A stretch of DNA of 64,000 nt, taken from the NCBI RefSeq assembly GCF_016808335.1, contig NC_053150.1:31327238-31391237 (forward strand), in the 5' to 3' direction. Within the stretch, counting starts at the first letter, position 1. Each line of letters opens with the position of its first letter. Position numbers and translations under genes: made by a program. Under the pieces are notes generated by a model, which was not told where the DNA came from, ran no database searches, and was given only the letters and a program-made list of their open reading frames with translations. The DNA comes from Panicum virgatum (taxonomy: Eukaryota > Streptophyta > Magnoliopsida > Poales > Poaceae). Of this stretch, positions 32,426-43,703 are shown piece by piece.

Positions 32426-35400
32426 ATGCAGCTCCTGCTGCTCGTCGTCCTCGCCCAGCTGAGCCTCACCGGCTCCAGCCCTCCGCCGGATCCCGTAGCC
32501 TGCACCAACGGCACTTCCAACTGCATCATCAACAACCCATATGCCTCCTTCCCGGACCGCAGAACCTGCCACGCCGCCCGGGTCGCCTATGTAACACCCA
32601 GGTGCTTAGAGCACATGCTAATTAAGTTTAGAATTTTCAAACCGGGTCCACAATGTTGAGCGGCCTTTATGCGCGCTCAACGCATGCCGAGCATCGGCTC
32701 GCTGCCGTGCCGTGCTGCACCACTCCGCTGCTCGCCCATACCGTCCTCATCTCTATCCCGAGCCGCCCACTGCTCTCTCCCACACGCGCCCCTCTTCTTC
32801 CTCCCTTCGCTCTTCTTCTTCCTCCTCTACTCAGAGCTCGAACGGAGCCATGGATGGCCTCCTAGCCTCCGGCCGATTCGACGTCTCCACGACCTCCCAG
32901 TCCAAACCCTCGCACCCAATCCTCCCCCACCACCTCCTCCAGCTTCCCCAAACCCCAGCCGAACTCCTTCTCGGCCCAATTGACGGGAATCGAAGCTCCA
33001 GACCACCATGAACAGTAGTTCCGCCCCTCACCGTCGAAGTCCTACCTTCGGTCCTTCTCCATCCAACCTAGGTATAGAAATCGACTCCCCTCGACTCACT
33101 GATGCTTGTGCTCTCCTCGTTCTTACACGTTCCCATTGTTTCCGCGCTCGTTCCCGAGCCATGCCGCTGCCGGCATGCTGCTGCTCGCCGCAAGCCACGT
33201 GCACGCGCCTCTGTGCCGCGCCGCCGAGCGCCCCCACTCCACCCAGCCTTGCTGAATCCTCCCATGGCCGCCCCGTCGCCAGCCACTCACCGGAGCGCCG
33301 CCACACGCTGTCGCCGACCGCCGCCGTGCACTGCTCCCGTGGACAGCACGCCTCCGGCCGCCCTCCGCCACGCTAAGATCACCCAAAGGTAGCCCGTGAC
33401 CTCTTGCTCCTCCCCCACCTAGCTCTCGCCGCCGGTGAGCGAGCTCGCCGGAATCGAGCTCCCTGAGCCTCTTCTGTTCCAAAAATCGCAGCTAGGGACC
33501 CCAGGCAACAATAGAAAGAAGTGCAGGGGCCTTTTTGCGAAGTCCATGACTCAGGTGAATAGTGCTGCGAAGGGTTCTTTTGCAATAGTTTGGCTGAAAA
33601 TTTGAAAAATCATAGTAAATCAGAAAAAATCAGAAAAATGCAAAATAAAATTTGTTGGATTCCTTGTTCTAAGATCTACATCTTTTCTTACAGGTTGATT
33701 TTTATTTTCTGAATAGTTTTTGCTCTAGTTTAAATATTAGTTTAAGTGGCTGTAAATTTTGAAAATACACAATAATTTGTAGCAAAATGATAAAATGGTG
33801 AAACCAATTTTGTTAGCTTTGTATTCATGCCTAGTATCTAAGATAATTTTCTTGGATTTGTTCAGTTAAGTTTTCATGACTTTTCTGAATTAACTTTTAT
33901 AGGACAGCTGAAAATTTGTGATTTTTGTAAGTAAATATAGAAAAATGATTTTACTGCAAATCCAATTTTCATGTGTTCCTTGTAATGTCCTCTACATGTT
34001 CAATTTAATTTCTGATTTATGCTTGCTGTGGTAGTTCTTTTCTTAATTCTTGCTCTAGTCGTTGCTCGCATGTTCATTAGTATTACGTTTGTGCATCATT
34101 GCATATGTGCCATTCATTATGCATGTCTTATCACCCTTGCATAATCTAGGGTATCACACTAATGCATACATCTCATTTCATGCATAGCATTTCTTGCACA
34201 ATCATGGCATCATGCTAATTCTGGTATCTCATTCATGCTTTATAGTGACTGAACCGTCGGAGAACGAACCCATTGAGCCTGCCGAGTCCGTCGAGCCTGA
34301 ACCCGGAGTCCAGTTCATGGTCGAGCCCGAAGTTAACCAAGGCAAGCAGCTAAGCATAATCCCTTGCACCTATTTAATTTGATTAGTTTAGTTATCTCAC
34401 TTGGATATTGTTGGGTTATATATATACTATGTACGTATTACATTCTTGTACCTATTTTCATGCATTCTCCTTCCTTGATTCGTTTATTCATATCATTGGC
34501 ACCAGTTAGACCGTTAATAACTTAATCTTATTAGATGCTTAGCCCTGCTTAGAATACTCATATTGCTTGCTAGAAAGGAATGGTTTGGAGTATCACACTT
34601 ACCTGATTATCCTTGATCGCACTTGAGCATCTGGGGCAAGTGGAATGAAGTATCTAGATTCGAGCGGAATGTTAGGGCCTACAGAATGAAGTCACATGGG
34701 CATAGTCCGCTTGGATCGATTAAGAACCGAGTGGACGACGTCGGTTTTGAGCACCTTTCCGTGCTACCACATATCCAATATAATGGTACATATGAGCCAA
34801 TTACCTTCTTTGATTTGATCATTGATGTGCAGTCCTAAATACGTGGCTAAGGGCTACGCAGAGAGGCTTAGAGGTGTCCCCGGGTGGACCTATGTGTAGA
34901 AAAGTTTAGAGTTGTCCCCGGTGGAAATTAAGTCTCTACGCGTAAGATAGGTGTGAAAATTTCAATGATCGAGCCTTGTTGGGAACGGTTGACACGAGTA
35001 TCCCCTTATCCAACTTTAGCGGGTTGGGTGAGTCGTATGGTCCTTGCGTCGTGTGGGTAAAGTAGTACACCCTTGCAAGGTTTTAATCAATTCGAATTGC
35101 CGCGCTCTCGGTTATGAGCAAGCTCTTTATCCCATGAACTCCTTGTAGAATTTCGATTATGATGGGAATGGTTCATGTTACAGCTATGATCAGTTATAGA
35201 TTATATTACTCTCTTAATCAACTAAAATTGTTTGGGGTTGGGTAAGATTAATTAATTCTGATAGTTGATAGTGTAGAGAGCTAATGTTTATGCAATAAAT
35301 ACTTAACCTTAAAGCTTTTACTTGAGTCATTGCTTGATCCTTGTTTATTTAATCGCATAAGTCTTGCGAGTACCTTTTGTACTCCTGGTGCGGGGGAGGA

Positions 35401-36343
35401 GTAGGTCGTTGTGGCTGTGATGATGTTCTTGAGCAAGGCATCATTATCTTAGTATGTCTTTATCGAAATCGAGATTCGTGAGAGCATGTAAATGCAATAA
35501 ACTTTACGTTTCTATTTAATATGACTTTCATGAGCCCAAGTCTTGTAATGGAAGTTAGTTGAACCCTCCTATATCGAACTTGTAATATTAAGTGTGTAAA
35601 ATTGCTCTTTGTGGATCATCGACAATGTACATGCTTGTATAACAGTACGTGTGCTTAATTCTGTGCATGTGGCAAACACGTACCAGGACTACCGAGTTTG
35701 CTCTCGTTCTAGATGAATTGTGTTGATTAAGTGCCTCTAAAGTGTGGATTAGCACGTGGCGTGTCGAGAGACGGACACGTGCTAGCCCTCATCTTAAAGA
35801 ATTAATCAATAATTTCACCTAAACCGACTGCAAATTGGGCGGTTCTCACATCACCCTCGCAGCGAGCATGAGCTCGTCGCGGCCGTGGCGGCCGCAGTGG
35901 CGGCCAAGCGTAAGGTGAAGGTCGTCACGAGGTACTCTCACAGCTTCACCAAACTGGCCTGCCCCGGCGGCAGCGCCGGCGCCATCATCAGCACGCGGTG
36001 GCTCAACCGGACCGTGCGGATCGACGCCAAGAAGCGGCTCATCACGGTGGAGAGCGGCATGCTCCTCAGGGAGCTCATCCGTGCCGCCGCCGCGGCGGGG
36101 CTCTCGCTGCCTTACACGCCGTACTGGTATGGCCTCACCGTCGGCGGCCTCCTGGCGACCGGCGCGCACGGCAGCTCGCTGTGGGGCAAGGGGGGCGCCG
36201 TGCACGAGTCCGTGGTGGCGCTGAGGATCGTGACGCCGGCACCGGCGAGCCGGGGCTTCGCCATGGTGAGGGAGCTCGGCACCGGCCACCCGGACCTCGA
36301 CGCGGCCAAGGTATCCCTCGGAGTCCTCGGCGTCATCTCTCAG
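32426..36343 (+). pseudogene. L-gulonolactone oxidase-like (GULLO), exons 1-2 interrupted by an LTR insertion
   Basis: ATG at 32426 begins MQLLLLVVLAQLSLTGSS, a secretory signal peptide, then the Cys-containing CTNGTSNCIINNPYASF and PDRRTCHAARVAY. At 32590 a 3.26-kb LTR-like sequence intervenes. The frame resumes at 35851 with [66 protein letters not shown] and [14 protein letters not shown], the FAD-binding domain. It ends at CAG/GTACTG (36343), phase 0. No exon 3-4 was found in the 27.6 kb downstream. Exons 3-4 with the matching phase lie at 495-1988. Without the insertion, 32589 joins 35851 in frame; alternatively CCAG/GTGCTT (32601) and CGCAG/C (35862) could splice in frame. It is called a pseudogene because of the insertion and missing 3' half. 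Confidence 0.85.
32590..35850 (+). repeat. Large solo-LTR-like insertion in GULLO exon 1
   Basis: Begins TGTAACACCCAGG and ends GGCGGTTCTCACA (TG...CA), 3.26 kb, without gag or pol coding. It has a GC-rich first 0.8 kb, then AT-rich sequence. Size and ends resemble the long LTRs of plant chromovirus (Tekay/Del-type) gypsy elements, which is an inference from memory. No 5-bp duplication is visible (gccta/tcacc). Open frames in the GC-rich part are compositional. Confidence 0.65.
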
Positions 36344-37157
36344 GTACTGATGAGACTCTGCACTTAGCCATCATTTATGAATTGTACTAGAAATCCGGTA
36401 GTGCAGTGTATTTTCCTCGTAGGCTTAATATGATGTATTGTGTGTGATTCCATTGTCCACTTCTTCACATGGATATCAAATATTTTATTTTTCTTGTTCA
36501 TCTAGAAATTATATTTTAAGACTAATCAATTCCACACAATGGAATCTTCCCTACTAGCTGCTAGTACGCGGGACCATTGTAATTTCTTTTTAATTTTCTA
36601 AATCAAAGTTTTACATAATAATAGCTACTTGATTTTTGTAATGTTCAGCAGAGTGGCCAAGTAGAGTTTAACAGAGGAAGATGATCCAAACACTTAATTT
36701 CTAGGCTTATAAATGAAATCAAATAAATAAGATTTTTTCAAGGTAAGATACATGTTAGTTCTGCCATGCATATTCTGAAATTGATTATCAGGTTTGAACT
36801 CAAAGGTTCAATTATGTTTCCAAAACGACGTATATCGTTACAGTATATATGTACGTTGATCATCGAGCCAGAATATTGTGCTAGAAAGATAAGGTTGCGC
36901 TATAGTTTTTACTGTGCACGTGTCTCAATGGGGGTTGAAAAAGTTCACCAAATTTAGGTCTTTGATCATTGGATTTTCCTTTTCAAGATCTCGTTGTTTT
37001 GACCGACGACAACGAAATTTTAATCTCGAATAATCTCTTTGTAAACTTTTTGCCTAGAGTTACTGTGCACAGTTCAAATTTTAAATAAGGGACGAGCGTT
37101 TATGCACAAAAGAAAAAAAAGTAGGCAGGGGATCATCGCCTTCCTCACTCAAGTACT
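36344..37157. other. Presumed GULLO intron 2 or flank; nothing else seen
   Basis: AT-rich sequence following the exon 2 donor. No exon 3 motif (VTLALQP) occurs. A short inverted pair, gattccattgt/acaatggaatc, lies at 36.45-36.55 kb. Confidence 0.4.
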
Positions 37158-37891
37158 TAAAGATGGCAACGGGTACGAAAAACCCGCGAATCCGCGCATA
37201 CCCGACCCGCTGGGTGCGGATTTGGGTTTGGGTTTGTACCCGCGGGCGCGGGTGCGGGTATGATTGTAAACTCAACGGGTATTCTATAACGGGTTTGAAA
37301 ATTTAATATCCAAATCCGAAAACCCGGAAACCCGCTGACATGTGGACCCTAATACCCTATATATATATATATATATACCATCTCTAGGGTTTCTCTCATT
37401 TTCTCCCCACTCCTCACTCCCAGCCGCCGCCCCCCACCCCACCCCGTGGCGCACCACCCCACCCCCTGGCGCAAGCACCCGGCCGTCCGGTGGCGCCTCC
37501 AGGGCTCCAGGCCTCAGCGCCGCCTGCCGGCGCCCTCGCCCCTCCGTCCGCGCGCGGCGCGCCCAGGCCCCGGCGGCCGGCGCCCTCGCCCCTCCGCGCC
37601 ACGCGGTGCGCCCAGGCCCCAGCGGACAGCGGCCCCCGACGCCCTCCCTCATCCCTCCGCGCCCAGAGGCCACGACCCAGGCGAGCGCAACCTCCGACCC
37701 CAGGGCGAGCGCCCTCCCTCGTCCTTCGCGGGTACACGGGCGTGCCCACGGGTACGCGGGTATCCGCGGACAGCGGGTACGGGTCTGGGTTTATACCCGT
37801 CACGGGTTGCGGGCGCGGGCACGGATTTAGGATTGCGGGTGCGGGTTTCTGAAATTAGTACCCGCGCGGATTTTACCCGTTGCCATCCCTA
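37158..37891. mobile_element. hAT-type element, 8-bp TSD CAAGTACT
   Basis: 734 bp with inverted ends TAAAGATGGCAACGGG and CCCGTTGCCATCCCTA, flanked by perfect CAAGTACT copies (37150-37157 and 37892-37899). Subterminal arrays of acccgc/gcgggt. The interior is GC-rich and low complexity (37.39-37.72 kb) with a (TA)n run at about 37.36 kb; it holds no transposase, so it is non-autonomous. Confidence 0.93.
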
Positions 37892-38261
37892 CAAGTACTC
37901 TTTAGATGCACCCTACGTAGACGTGGAGGTATCCACACCTTTTATTACTTTAGCTGATTGAAACAATTCAACTATTGGAAACCCTTTATCACTAATCTGA
38001 TCGTTCCAAATTGTAAGTTATTTCAACTTTCTTACCAAATCAAAATATTTCAAATTTGACTAAATTTATACAATAAAATACCAACATTTAACTGTCGTGT
38101 AGACGAACAATGCTAAAAATACCTAGACTTTTCTAAAGTAACTTAAACACATATTCACAAAATCGAGGTGAAAGATGGAAAATTCTCACACGTTCTAGGT
38201 GGGCTTTTACACAGCAATTTTGTCCTCAAGCAAAATATGGAAAATGTCATTTAACTTAAGA

Positions 38262-38475
38262 GGGTGTTTAGTTAGTAAAAAAATTTGGGTTTGGGTACTG
38301 TAGCACATTTCGTTGTTGTTTGATAATTGATGTCCAATTATGGATTAATTAGGCTTAAAAGATTCATCTCGTTCTAATCAATTAAACTGTGTAATTAATT
38401 ATTTTTTCAAATATATTTAATGCTTCGTGCATGTGTCTCAAGATTCGATATGAAATTTTTTTGAAAACTAAACAC
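38262..38475. mobile_element. MITE, 'gtttagttc...aactaaac' family, copy 2
   Basis: Ends gggtgtttagttag and aaaactaaacac. The interior contains actgtagcacatttcgttg and agattcatctcg. It is similar to 32106-32331 in reverse orientation. Confidence 0.65.
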
Positions 38476-38884
38476 ATGGGATTTTGAAAACTAAACACAT
38501 GGGACCACGCATCGTAGATCCAAAACAGTGGGCGCATCAATAAAACAAGACTTGTGTGTCCATGGCACCACGCGTCGTAGATCCGATCCAAAACAGTGGG
38601 GGCATCAATAAAACAAGACTTGTGTGCTGTCATATTCTAGATCCATACCATCCAATGACAATGACAACGCTATGTCCGATGTTCTGCTCGGCTGCGCTGC
38701 TGCGGTGCTTCATGTTCTGCTCTCGGCGGACTTTGACATGTGGTTGGATCTCTGGTGAAAACTATGTTCGATGCTTCGGATCGGTGACGTTGGCATCTGG
38801 TGCGTCATATCCTTGTTGAGGGCATCGTCTGGGGATTCCTTCATGCTCATGCCGCTGGCAATCTGATTTTTTTAGCTGAAGAAC
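38476..38884. other. Local duplication and unassigned sequence
   Basis: A unit of about 64 bp with cgtagatcc...aaaacagtgg and caataaaacaagacttgtgtg occurs twice (about 38.51-38.63 kb), and aaactaaacacatggga occurs twice just before. The remainder has no supported gene. Confidence 0.5.
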
Positions 38885-38990
38885 TGGAAATAAATTTGTA
38901 GGGGGCGGGTGACCCGCCCCTACAAATGGGCGTTATTTTTTGGGACGGGTGAGGGGGTAACCCACCCCAACAAAAGTGAGGCCGGTCCCT
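38885..38990. repeat. CACTA-type subterminal palindromes
   Basis: Tttgtagggggcgggtgacc/cgcccctacaaat and gacgggtgagg/taacccaccccaac pairs, the same motif class as 18.55-19.11 kb. They may mark the left part of the element ending at 42549. Confidence 0.5.
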
Positions 38991-39246
38991 CCTAGGCCGG
39001 CATTCTATGGATTTTGGCCACTTGCCACCCACTTCTTGTGGAGGGCTCTGATGTTCTTCTGGAGTCGGTATTTGCTTGCATTGGTCTGAAGCGTGACAGT
39101 TTGCGATTGGCATGTCTCGGCCCTCCGCTTCATCGACTTGCTGATCAACGACTATGCTTTGTCTAGGGAAGTGGATCTGTGGTGTTTTGCCGGAGCCTTG
39201 CTTGCATGTGGGCCTTTCCATCAATTGCTCAAGCCTTTCGACCTTA

Positions 39247-40104
39247 CACTACTCCATTCACCTTTTTCACCGCCGGTTCTAAAAACACATCACCGCCGGT
39301 TTTGAGCATCCTTTGATCTAACTCGATGGTGATGGGTAAATCTAATACCGTCAGTTCACCACCCGACAGTGTTGCTCTTTGAAAAAACAAAAAAAATCAC
39401 GCCACAGCTACTGCTGCCCACGAGCTGCCGCCTCGCTTGCCACCGGCTGACTCGGTCCCACATGTGGCTGCCCCACTCGGGCTGCTCGGCTCGCAATCTC
39501 CATGCTCTCCGCTGCCCCGCACGCCTCAGCAGCCGCCGCGCTTGAAGCCGCTGTGCTTGCTGCCGCCGAGCTTGCCGCCACTGCGTTCGCCGCTGCCCCG
39601 CGCACCTCAGCCGCACGCGGGATTCGCCCTGCTCGTCACCCACCACCGCTGCTCACTGCCCCGCTGCCGCCATAAGCGAGGGGTGAGCGGAGGGGGAGCG
39701 GATGCGCCGCCGCCACCACGAGCGAGGGTTGAGCGGATGGGGACCGGATCCCGCCGGCGCAGCTGTCCTGCGAGAGATTGAGGGAGAGGAGAGGGGCTGC
39801 ACAGAGAGGAAGAAGAGGGGATTGAAAGCCAGAGAGGAGAGGCTGAGAGGGGTAGGAAGGAGAGAGGGATTGGTGACAGAATAGTGCGGGTGAATTAATA
39901 AGGACAAGCAGAGAGAGGTGCAGGGGATTTTACTCGTTCTCTTGGCTTATCACCAACGGGTGAACGGGTCATATTTGGAACCACCGGTGATAGTGCTTAT
40001 CACCGCCGTTTCGTATTATGATCCGGCGGTGATAGACTATCACCGCCGGTTCAAATTAAACCGGCGGTGATGAGATGTTTGCGATAATGAATTCTGTAGT
40101 AGTG
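39247..40104. mobile_element. Small non-autonomous CACTA element
   Basis: Starts CACTACTCCATTC and ends GAATTCTGTAGTAGTG. Caccgccggt/accggcggtgat subterminal repeats lie at both ends (39.28-39.36 and 39.98-40.08 kb). Flanks are tta and taa, so the 3-bp duplication is not exact. The GC-rich interior (39.42-39.78 kb) has compositional frames only. Confidence 0.7.
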
Positions 40105-40370
40105 TAAAATGTAACTCTTTGATGGGTGCAAGTTGGAATGGCTTGGACTTGTGTCTGTGAGCACACTGGTAAAAATTGAGACCGAAATTCCATAGTGGCT
40201 AGACTGGTTGACCTGGGATTTCTTCCAAAACAGTTCATTTTTCTACCATGTGTTCCTGCAATCACAACTCACCCAAAACTTGTTACACATTAAAAATAAG
40301 CATAATATGTATGAAATATAGTACAAATCGCCATTTATTCCAGGGAAGTTGATGGTCAAAATGTGAAATA

Positions 40371-40811
40371 ATGGTCGTCAACAACTTTTGCACAAACTTC
40401 ACATGCCACAAGCAACCTTACGGTTCCGTGTACTTTGGCTACTACATGTGCGAGCATATAAGGGTGCAAGGGAGATACACTACTAATCCCGAACATGTAA
40501 AGGCCTACTCTTTATTAGGGAAAGATGCATATATGTATATTGTTTTAATTGTAACTAACGCTTGCTTAACTTTTCCATAGCATCAATAATTGTAGATTCA
40601 CCCGGAAAAGCATGCTACCCGGCTCCACGAGAAACAACTTCTAGATGTAGTCAACGATTTGTGTCATTTTATTCTGCATGCAGTGGTCAATGTGAGGAGC
40701 CAATTCTTTTATGAAGCACAAGAATTAGCAACGGATGATAAATACATTGGATTTTGTGAGTGGCACAACCAAGAGCATTGTGCTGCCTCCGGTAGCGTTC
40801 CTAGGGAATAG
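40371..40811 (+). pseudogene. CACTA-associated Ulp1-like (C48) peptidase fragment
   Basis: The plus-strand frame has [19 protein letters not shown], matching the end of the C48 peptidase domain often encoded in plant CACTA elements (pattern KQP.GS..CGYYVCE). The catalytic Cys position appears to be Phe. After a stop or intron, an open frame at about 40590-40811 (LHEKQLLDVVNDLCHFILH) continues as in that family and ends at TAG. The piece is short and inactive. It probably belongs to the CACTA element whose right end is 42549. Confidence 0.55.
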
Positions 40812-40946
40812 GGGAGAAACATGTATTCAATGTGCACTTTAATGATGTAGTCTATTGATGTTCTATTTCCAAATAATTTAATTTTGTATGTGTAAATATT
40901 TTTATCAAACATATTCCACGTCTCGATCGCGAACTAGCTTGATAGA

Positions 40947-42192
40947 TGTTGACGGTCTATTTGACCTATTTTGACCGCCAACTCCGACATGAAAACCATG
41001 ATTAAAGATGGAATATATGGTAGCATTGGATTAAATACTAATGAATTTCATAGATGTTGGTTTGAAATTGTATGCAGGTAAATTTGAGCTAGAATTGAAA
41101 CTAAGTGGCAGGTCACGATCCAAGGTACAAACTTTTGACGAATCAGAGCGCGACACGTGTTGTCACGTGGATCAAAGGGCCCATCAGATGAAGGAAACCG
41201 ACATTACAGAGACTTAGGCACATGACAAGGCCAATGGAACCCACCTGAAAGCTTCCTGGCCAAGGGCGGTGGCCAGAGGTCGGGCCCACTGGTTCGGCCG
41301 ACCCGAACAGTGGCAGGCGCCACCGACTACCAGCTTTGGCCAGCAACTTCCTTACATCGGTTTGAGGTGCCTCCCCTATTGTAAACGTCGTGTGAAGACC
41401 CCATACTCCTCCCTATAAATACAAGAGGGGGTAGAGAATGAGACACACACACCACACACCCTTCACCTCTCTTCTCCACTTGGAGCTTGGGAGCTCTCCT
41501 TAGGTGCATAGGAAGCCTAGGATTGTAGAGAAAATAGGGAGAGAGTGAGGATGAGTCGGAAAAGTGCCAGGCCTGTCGGCACTTTTCTCCGCTTGTACCT
41601 CGACGGTTACTTATTGGTCATTGTAATTGTTTGTGACTTTTTCAGTATTCAGTAATTTAAATTCAAGTTAAGTAGTAGTTCCTGGTTGTTTATTGGATTG
41701 AGTGTTCACTAGTAATAGTGGGTAGCTGTAGTCTAAAACTCCCGATAAAGATGGATGTTCTTGGCTAGAACTAGAGCTAGTAAACGACAGTGTAGGCGTG
41801 GTGCCTGGACTAGACTTTACCATTCGATTGTTGTAGCATCCCACAGTTTGTAGAGGTGGCATGCAGGTGGTGATAGCCCTGTTTTGTGTCATTGTAATCC
41901 TCCATGTTCGATTGCACGACAGCAACCTATATCAGAACTTCTGGTTTATCCGGGCGATAATGAAGCCCGACGTAAATAGCTAAACTTAGGCTTTTCTTGT
42001 CTTAATACCTGGAATTTGAATGGTCCTCTCTACCCTTGATCCTACCGGTGTTGTGTCCTTGGATGAGCCTGAACCATAGATATCGTACTCACGTTCCCTT
42101 GAATTCGATAATCCTTGGAATTCTCTGAGGTGAAAACTACAGTGATATCTGTGCGCTTGCGGATTCTTTCACGACGCTCAATTGTACCAATA
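40947..42192 (+). repeat. Solo LTR on plus strand, TSD ATAGA
   Basis: Starts TGTTGACGGTC and contains a TATA box (ctccctataaatac near 41.41 kb), GACGGTTACTTATTGG and ctgtgcgcttgcgg near the end. It belongs to the same group as the LTRs at 5841, 13095 and 16946 but in opposite orientation. ATAGA flanks it on both sides (40942-40946 and 42193-42197); the last bases (AATA) depart from the usual CA. There is no internal region. Confidence 0.82.
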
Positions 42193-42197
42193 ATAGA

Positions 42198-42549
42198 TCA
42201 AAATTGGTGGGAATACAAATTTTAAAAAATAGTGGGAAAAAGAAATGGAAATTTCAAATTCAAATTGGTAAATTTTTTGGCAGGCTGGGAATCCATTTCC
42301 AAGGGCGGGTCACGCCCTCACACGCTCTTAGAAATCCATTTTCGGGGGCGGGTCACCTCCCCACCTACCCCTGAAAATCGATTTCCACCCCTGCAAATGC
42401 ATTTCCAGGAGCTGGTGAGGGTGTAACCCACCCCTGGAAATGAATTTTTAGAGATGGGTATGTTAGCTGCGCCTAAAAAGATATTTTTAGCTGCGAAAAC
42501 TAGCAACGGATGAGCTACAAACCCCTAAATATCCTTTTGTGTCGTAGTG
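42198..42549. repeat. CACTA right terminus with subterminal repeats
   Basis: It has ttccaagggcgggtcacgcc, cgggggcgggtcacc, acccctgaaaat and ggtgagggtgtaaccc repeats, then TTTGTGTCGTAGTG ending at 42549, a CACTA-type end. Its left end is uncertain. Confidence 0.6.
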
Positions 42550-43178
42550 ATGATCACCTAAGGAAGTTGTATCAATTGTTGTTGTTGGACTATGCATGCA
42601 CTTGCAAATGATACAGACAAACACAAACCATGTTATGCACTAGGGCTTGGACTACCATTGACTGACCTTGACGTCTTAGATCCTAGAGAGAGAATAGATT
42701 TAAGATATCAAGATGTATTCAAAATATTTTATGAAAAAAATATTAAACATACGGCACAATAATAAGAAAATTCAAACATATGGCACAATACATGTATTGA
42801 TCACAACATGAAGGATCTACATAGTACCTGCTGTTGTAATAGGAGGAAGTGTGGTGCTGGTCACGTTCACTGGTGCTGGAGGTGGACGCTCGAGGAACAG
42901 GTGGCGCTGCGAGTGTGTCGATGAAGCAGATGCAGAAGCATCTGCACCTCTGGTCCGAATCGAGTGCTTCATCATGAATTCTTCACCACTGCGCCGGAGT
43001 GCACGGCCGCACGACACCCACTGCCATGCTGCCACCCGGGCTTCCGGGCCATCACGCCGTCGCGCCGCACCTGAGCGGTTGCAGACCTCACGCCCTGGCC
43101 AGGCTGCAGGCCTACAGTGGTGCAGCCTGCAGGCCCGACCGTGGACAGCCTGAGAGCACGCACTCATAATTCCTGGGC
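42550..43178. other. No supported gene
   Basis: AT-rich, then a GC-rich stretch (42.85-43.15 kb) open on both strands. No family was recognised. Confidence 0.35.
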
Positions 43179-43454
43179 GGGGCCGCGCTGAAGTAATAAA
43201 CCAAGTTTATTTATAAATTTTTTATAAATAGGTATAACTTTTCGCGACGAATCTAATGACAGTAATTAATCGATGATTTGCTACAGTAATGCTACAGTAC
43301 CGACCTCTAACCGTACGATCAAATGTCTCATTAGATTCATCTCGCAAAGTAGTGAAGGGATTGTAGAGTTAGTTTGTAAACTGTATTTATTTAATACCCC
43401 TAATTATTGATCAAAGTTTGCACTATGTGTGCTAGGATCCAAACCAAACAGGGC
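43179..43454. mobile_element. MITE, 'ggccctgtttggt' family, copy 1
   Basis: The right end, aaccaaacagggcc, and interior words gacgaatctaatgac, gctacagtac and tcattagattcatctcg match the element at 56426-56753 in reverse orientation. Left boundary approximate; no duplication confirmed. Confidence 0.65.
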
Positions 43455-43703
43455 CTCCACTTCCACACCCGAGCAGTTGACCCTGCCGCCGCCAGGGGCC
43501 TGTGCAGTAGGAGAGGGAGCGCCAGAGCGGACTAGCAGAAATCGGAGAAGTCGTGTAGAGAGGGAGGCAGCTTTGGTCAAGCAGGAAGAGAGGCCGAGAG
43601 GGAGGGAGTCAGGGGGCAGTGGGCACGGCCGCACGGGTTGATTATGGTTCAGTGTCCTCGTCTTGGTGGGCTGAGCTAAGTACGAGTAGATTACTTATTC
43701 TTA

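Noticed and set aside
32653..33482. Multiple overlapping frames of 90-120 codons
   Set aside because: They lie within the GC-rich part of the LTR-like insertion and are open in several frames on both strands.
39356..39907. Ala/Arg-rich frames near 39.4-39.9 kb
   Set aside because: GC-rich filler of a small CACTA element; translations are low complexity.
42851..43153. Gene in the GC-rich stretch
   Set aside because: Open on both strands, no family motif, no splice or start context that stands out.
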